Below are positions 61,068 to 64,000 of a stretch of 64,000 nucleotides of DNA, piece after piece. Both the position numbers and the translations under genes were made by a program. The first letter of the stretch is position 1. Every line of letters begins with the position of its first letter. The notes under the pieces were generated by a model. It did no database searches. It saw only the letters and a list, made by a program, of their open reading frames with translations, and was not told the origin of the DNA. This DNA comes from Acidovorax sp. YS12 (GTDB lineage Bacteria > Pseudomonadota > Gammaproteobacteria > Burkholderiales > Burkholderiaceae_C), in contig CP053915.1 in NCBI GenBank assembly GCA_021496925.1, positions 1,984,001-2,048,000 on the forward strand, given 5' to 3'.

Positions 61068-61697
61068 CTATGGCGCCCGCCCCGGCGCGGCGCACAGATA
61101 GCCCGCGAGCATGTCCACGATGGTCTGCTCGACCTGCGCCATGCCGTGGCGCGGCAAGGGCGTGATGACGGCCGCGTGCACCAGGGATTCCATGGCCTGC
61201 AGCACCGCCCAGGTGGCCAGGTCGAGGTCGCGCGGCGCGATCTCGCCGCGGTGCTCCTCCAGCAGCTGCCGGATGCGCCGGAAGATGCCCTGGTCGGCCG
61301 GGCTCTGCTCGGTCGGCGCGTCGAAGAACGGAAACTCCTTTTCCAGCACCCGGTGCAGCGCCGGCGCGACCTGGTGCGCCGCCAGCAGCGCGTGGACGAT
61401 GGCCGCCAGGTGCCCGCGCAGGCCGCGCGGCTGGGCGCCCGCCAGCACCGCCTCGATGGCGGCCTGCATCTGCGCCGCGTGCTGCTCGTGCAGGGCCGTG
61501 ATCAGCGAATCCTTGTTCGGGAAGTACTGGTAGACCGAGCCCACACTCACCCCGGCGCGCTCGGCCACCAGGTTGGTGTTGGTGCCGGCGTAGCCGCGCT
61601 CGGCCAGAACGCGAGCCGTGGCTTCCAGAATGACCTCGACCAGCGCCCGGGAACGGGCCTGGCGCGGGATTCTGCGGGGCTGGGGCAGTGCCTGCAT
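61068..61697 (-). CDS. TetR-family transcriptional regulator
   Basis: A 209-residue regulator. The N-terminal HTH (residues 12-60) reads RQARSRALVEVILEATARVLAERGYAGTNTNLVAERAGVSVGSVYQYFPNKDSLITAL, the standard TetR pattern. A helical ligand-binding domain follows (TetR_C-like, LEKEFPFFDAP). It is divergent from an MFS exporter gene. The 88-bp spacer has two inverted repeats with related half-sites, so it likely represses the exporter and itself. ATG 61697 is used; a TTG at 61709 is possible. Confidence 0.92.
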   Translation of the reverse strand: MQALPQPRRIPRQARSRALVEVILEATARVLAERGYAGTNTNLVAERAGVSVGSVYQYFPNKDSLITALHEQHAAQMQAAIEAVLAGAQPRGLRGHLAAIVHALLAAHQVAPALHRVLEKEFPFFDAPTEQSPADQGIFRRIRQLLEEHRGEIAPRDLDLATWAVLQAMESLVHAAVITPLPRHGMAQVEQTIVDMLAGYLCAAPGRAP

Positions 61698-61725
61698 GGG
61701 GGATTCCAAAGGCGAGTTTTCAACG

Positions 61726-61768
61726 TGAGCGATGGCTCATATTCTCGCAGATACCGAGCAAATGCTCA
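61726..61768. promoter_or_regulatory. Two TetR-type operator palindromes
   Basis: TGAGC-GATG-GCTCA (61726-61739) and GAGCA-AA-TGCTC (61756-61767) share the half-site GAGC and are about 29 bp apart centre to centre. The first contains the ATG at 61732, so the exporter should start at 61786, behind GGAG. Confidence 0.7.
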
Positions 61769-61785
61769 TATCTGGAGTCCATCCC

Positions 61786-62976
61786 ATGCCTTCCCATGCG
61801 CCACCCGGCGTCAATGTCTTTCTTCGGCTGCTGCCCATCACGCTGGCGGTCTTCATTGGTTTCCTCGCCATCGGCCTGCCGCTGCCGGTGCTGCCCCTGC
61901 ACGTGCACGACGGGCTGGGCCTGAGCCCCCTGGTGGTGGGCGTGGTCATCGGCGCGCAGTTCGCCGCCGCGCTGCTGTCGCGCGCCTGGGCGGGCCACCT
62001 GGCCGACACCCGGGGCGCCAGGCGCGCCGTGGTCACGGGCCTGCTCGTCTCGGCCAGTGCGGGCCTCGCCTACCTGGCGTCGCTGGCTTGCGCCACGCCC
62101 GCCGCCTCGGCCGGGGTGCTGCTGCTGGGGCGCGTGCTGCTGGGCTGCGGCGAGAGCCTGGTCGTCACCGGCGCGCTGAGCTGGGGCGTGGGCCTGGCCG
62201 GGCCGCAGAACGCGGGCAAGGTGATGGCCTGGGTGGGCATCGCCATGTACGGCGCCTACGCCCTGGGCGCCCCGGCGGGCGTGGCCGTGCATGCGGCCCA
62301 CGGCTTCGCGGGCATTGCCGCCGCGAGCTGCCTGGCCCCGCTGCTGGCGCTGGGCGCGGTGTGGGGCGTGCGGGCGGTGGCGCCCACGGCGGCGCGGCGC
62401 ACGCCGTTCTACCGCGTGCTGGGCAGCGTCTGGCTGCCCGGGCTGGGGCTGGCGCTGTCCAGCGTGGGCTTCGGCGTCCTCACCGCCTTCATCGCCCTGC
62501 TGTTCGCGGCCAAGGGCTGGGGCAACGCGGGCCTGGCGTTCACGGCGTTCGGCCTGGCCTTCATCGGCGCGCGCCTGGTCTTCGGCCACCTGCCCGACCG
62601 GCTGGGCGGCGCGCGCGTCGCGCTCGCCTGCGTGGTCGTCGAGGCCGTGGGGCAGTTGCTGATCTGGGGCGCCGACACGGCCGCCCTGGCCTACCTGGGC
62701 GCGGCCCTGACGGGGTTCGGCTACTCGCTGGCGTTTCCCGGCTTCGGCGTGGAGGCGGTGCGCCGCGCGCCGCCGCAGAGCCGGGGCGTGGCCATGGGCG
62801 CCTACGTGGCGTTCCTGGACATCGCGCTGGGCATCACCGGCCCGGCCCTGGGCGCGGTGGCCGGCGCCTGGAACGTGGGCGCGGTGTACCTGGCCGGCGC
62901 CGTGGCCGTGGGCCTGTCGCTGCTGGTGGCCGTGGGCCTGCTGGCGGCGCCGCTGCCGGGAGGCCGCCATGCGTGA
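61786..62976 (+). CDS. MFS exporter
   Basis: A 396-residue major facilitator protein with twelve hydrophobic segments: NVFLRLLPITLAVFIGFLAIGLPLPVLPLHVHDGLGLSPLVVGVVIGAQFAAALLSRAWAGHLADTRGARRAVVTGL, including the loop 2-3 motif GHLADTRGARR. The second half has FGHLPDRLGGARVAL. The closest style is the YfcJ/YhhS-type arabinose-efflux group. ATG 61786 is chosen because the upstream ATG lies inside an operator. It overlaps the siderophore-interacting gene by 8 bp, which hints at a role in export of a chelator or metal complex. Confidence 0.9.
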   Translation: MPSHAPPGVNVFLRLLPITLAVFIGFLAIGLPLPVLPLHVHDGLGLSPLVVGVVIGAQFAAALLSRAWAGHLADTRGARRAVVTGLLVSASAGLAYLASLACATPAASAGVLLLGRVLLGCGESLVVTGALSWGVGLAGPQNAGKVMAWVGIAMYGAYALGAPAGVAVHAAHGFAGIAAASCLAPLLALGAVWGVRAVAPTAARRTPFYRVLGSVWLPGLGLALSSVGFGVLTAFIALLFAAKGWGNAGLAFTAFGLAFIGARLVFGHLPDRLGGARVALACVVVEAVGQLLIWGADTAALAYLGAALTGFGYSLAFPGFGVEAVRRAPPQSRGVAMGAYVAFLDIALGITGPALGAVAGAWNVGAVYLAGAVAVGLSLLVAVGLLAAPLPGGRHA

Positions 62977-63703
62977 CGCGACCCCGCCCCGCACGGCGCG
63001 CGCGCTGGCCGAGGTGCTGGCCGCCCGCACGCTCACGCCGCACATGCGGCGCATCACGCTGGGCGGCGCCGAGGTCGCCCGCTTCCTGCAGGCGGACGGC
63101 ATCGGCGCGCCAGCCGCCTGGGTGAAGGTGTTCCTGCCCTGCGGCACGGGCCGCGCCTACACCCTGCGGCACATCGACCGCGCGGCGGGAACGCTGGACG
63201 TGGACTTCGTCCTGCACGGGCACGGCCCGGCATCCGGCCCGGCCTCGGCCTGGGCCGCCCAGGCGCGGGCCGGGGAGCGCGTCGGCATCGCGGGGCCGCG
63301 CGGCGGCGGCTTCGCGCTGCCCGCCGACGCCCGCTGGGTGCTGCTCGCCGGGGACGCCACCGCCCTGCCGGCCCTGCAGCGCATCGCCAGCGCGCTGCCC
63401 GCGCACGTGCAGGCCAAGGTGTACGCCGAGGTGCCCAAGGCCGCCGACCAGCAGCCCATCGACAGTCCCGCCCGGCTGCGCACGGAATGGTTCACCGAAC
63501 GCCAGGCCCCGGGCCTGGCCCTGTGCCAGGCGCTGCTGCACCGCCCGCTGCCCCCGGGGCCGGGCTATTTGTGGATGGCGGGGGAGTCGCAGGCCATGCG
63601 CACCCTGCGGCAGCACTACCTGCAGGCGCGCGAGATGGAACCCCGGCGCCTGCATGCCCAGGGGTACTGGAAGGCCGGCCAGGCCGACCACCGCGAGGGC
63701 TGA
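62969..63703 (+). CDS. Siderophore-interacting protein (ferric-chelate reductase family)
   Basis: A 244-residue FAD-binding reductase of the SIP family (ViuB/YqjH-like), which releases iron from siderophores by reduction. The FAD domain has LTPHMRRITLGG and the flavin motif GRAYTLRHIDRAAGTLDVDFVLHGHGPASGPASAWAAQARAGERVGIAGPRGG. The NAD(P)H domain has WVLLAGDATALPALQRI and PGYLWMAGESQAMRTLRQHYL. It is encoded with an MFS exporter under a divergent TetR regulator. No siderophore synthesis gene is in the window. Confidence 0.92.
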   Translation: MRDATPPRTARALAEVLAARTLTPHMRRITLGGAEVARFLQADGIGAPAAWVKVFLPCGTGRAYTLRHIDRAAGTLDVDFVLHGHGPASGPASAWAAQARAGERVGIAGPRGGGFALPADARWVLLAGDATALPALQRIASALPAHVQAKVYAEVPKAADQQPIDSPARLRTEWFTERQAPGLALCQALLHRPLPPGPGYLWMAGESQAMRTLRQHYLQAREMEPRRLHAQGYWKAGQADHREG

Positions 63704-63721
63704 GGGCCGACCACCTGACGA

Positions 63722-64000
63722 TCACGCGCGCACCGCGCTCCGGAACGCAGTGGCCAGCGCATCCAGCGCGTCGCGCGGCCGCCCGGCGCGCACCCGCGTG
63801 TGCAGCAGCACCGGCAGGCGCGGCAGGGCGGGCAGCCCGAGCCTGCGGCCCACGTCCTCGGCCCCCAGCGGCAGCATGCGCGGCGCCAGCGCGGCCACGC
63901 CCAGGCCGGCCATGACGGCGGCGGCCACGGCGGCGATGCCGCCGCCGGTGAACACCTCCGTCCACGGCACGCCCGCCGCGTCGAGCACCTGCCCGGCCAG
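63722..64000 (-). CDS. LysR-family regulator, C-terminal part (5' end outside window)
   Basis: 93 codons remain open to the right window edge. They read as the end of a LysR effector domain: VFTGGGIAAVAAAVMAGLGVAALAPRMLP is the typical late-strand region (ssl..aVaaGlGvallP), and LPALPRLPVLLHTRVRAGRPRDALDALATAFRSAV is the closing helix. The HTH part is not in the window. It is convergent with the siderophore-interacting gene (18-bp gap). Confidence 0.85.
   Translation of the reverse strand: MAGQVLDAAGVPWTEVFTGGGIAAVAAAVMAGLGVAALAPRMLPLGAEDVGRRLGLPALPRLPVLLHTRVRAGRPRDALDALATAFRSAVRA

Noticed and set aside
60271..61165. Several open frames across the palindrome (up to 283 residues)
   Set aside because: They mirror each other through the inverted arms, lack ribosome sites and change composition along their length.

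Overview
The window is about 70% G+C almost throughout. Its gene content (selB/tRNA-Sec/selD, sulfide/thiosulfate oxidation genes, TRAP transport with DctB/DctR-type regulators) and its dispersed intergenic repeats fit a betaproteobacterium of the Burkholderiales, most likely the Comamonadaceae. No genus can be fixed from the sequence alone. Coding density is high, with many 1-4 bp stop/start overlaps. Two stretches look acquired or decayed: about 1.93-5.45 kb next to tRNA-Sec, and 10.24-11.88 kb. A clearly A+T-rich insert lies at 50.1-51.2 kb.

Layout. 1-1.9 kb: 3' part of selB and tRNA-Sec (selC). 1.9-5.4 kb: decayed mobile island with an IS110-family (IS1111-type) transposase, a truncated phage Rha gene, a HigBA-like toxin-antitoxin pair with a compact self-regulated promoter, and a 600-bp internally deleted IS3 derivative with both ends intact. 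5.4-10.2 kb: PadR regulator divergent from a nitronate monooxygenase-like / acyl-CoA synthetase / acyl-CoA dehydrogenase operon, with a duplicated operator. 10.2-11.9 kb: gene remnants. 11.9-14.0 kb: apbC-selD. 14.2-22.6 kb: patatin, then TonB receptor / YfiR-like / hybrid kinase / REC-GGDEF, a four-gene signalling unit ending in c-di-GMP synthesis. 22.7-24.8 kb: metG. 24.9-26.5 kb: AraC regulator and LysE exporter.

26.6-29.5 kb: DUF2325 / OrfX-like / Mn-type SOD / ZIP transporter operon behind a leader with a Fur-like site and a terminator-like hairpin. 29.5-32.6 kb: MarR, SGNH esterase, MFS exporter and secreted protein, with the same palindromic operator in front of marR and of the exporter. 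32.7-35.6 kb: frameshifted VOC gene, dmeRF-type Ni/Co efflux, LysE exporter, ABM protein. 35.7-40.8 kb: MocR divergent from BenE-type transporter / YggS / amidotransferase / PLP kinase, which reads as a vitamin B6 salvage unit. 40.9-45.0 kb: GNAT, NAD(P)-binding protein, two paralogous hydrolases, LysR.

45.1-50.1 kb: cytochrome c / FccB-like flavoprotein / YeeE-type transporter / second FCSD-like flavoprotein / SoxY / SoxZ, a sulfur oxidation unit without SoxXA, SoxB or SoxCD. 50.1-51.2 kb: A+T-rich lipoprotein gene and transposase scrap. 51.2-59.2 kb: TRAP transporter with an extra LivK-like binding protein, a second DctP-like protein and a DctB/DctR-like two-component pair. 59.3-60.3 kb: FMN riboswitch and ribB. 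60.3-61.0 kb: a 654-bp non-coding palindrome. 61.1-64.0 kb: TetR, MFS exporter, siderophore-interacting protein and a partial LysR gene.

At least ten copies of a short palindrome built on AGCGCTT..AAGCGCT sit only between genes, often where a terminator is expected. No CRISPR array, rRNA gene or selenoprotein gene was seen.
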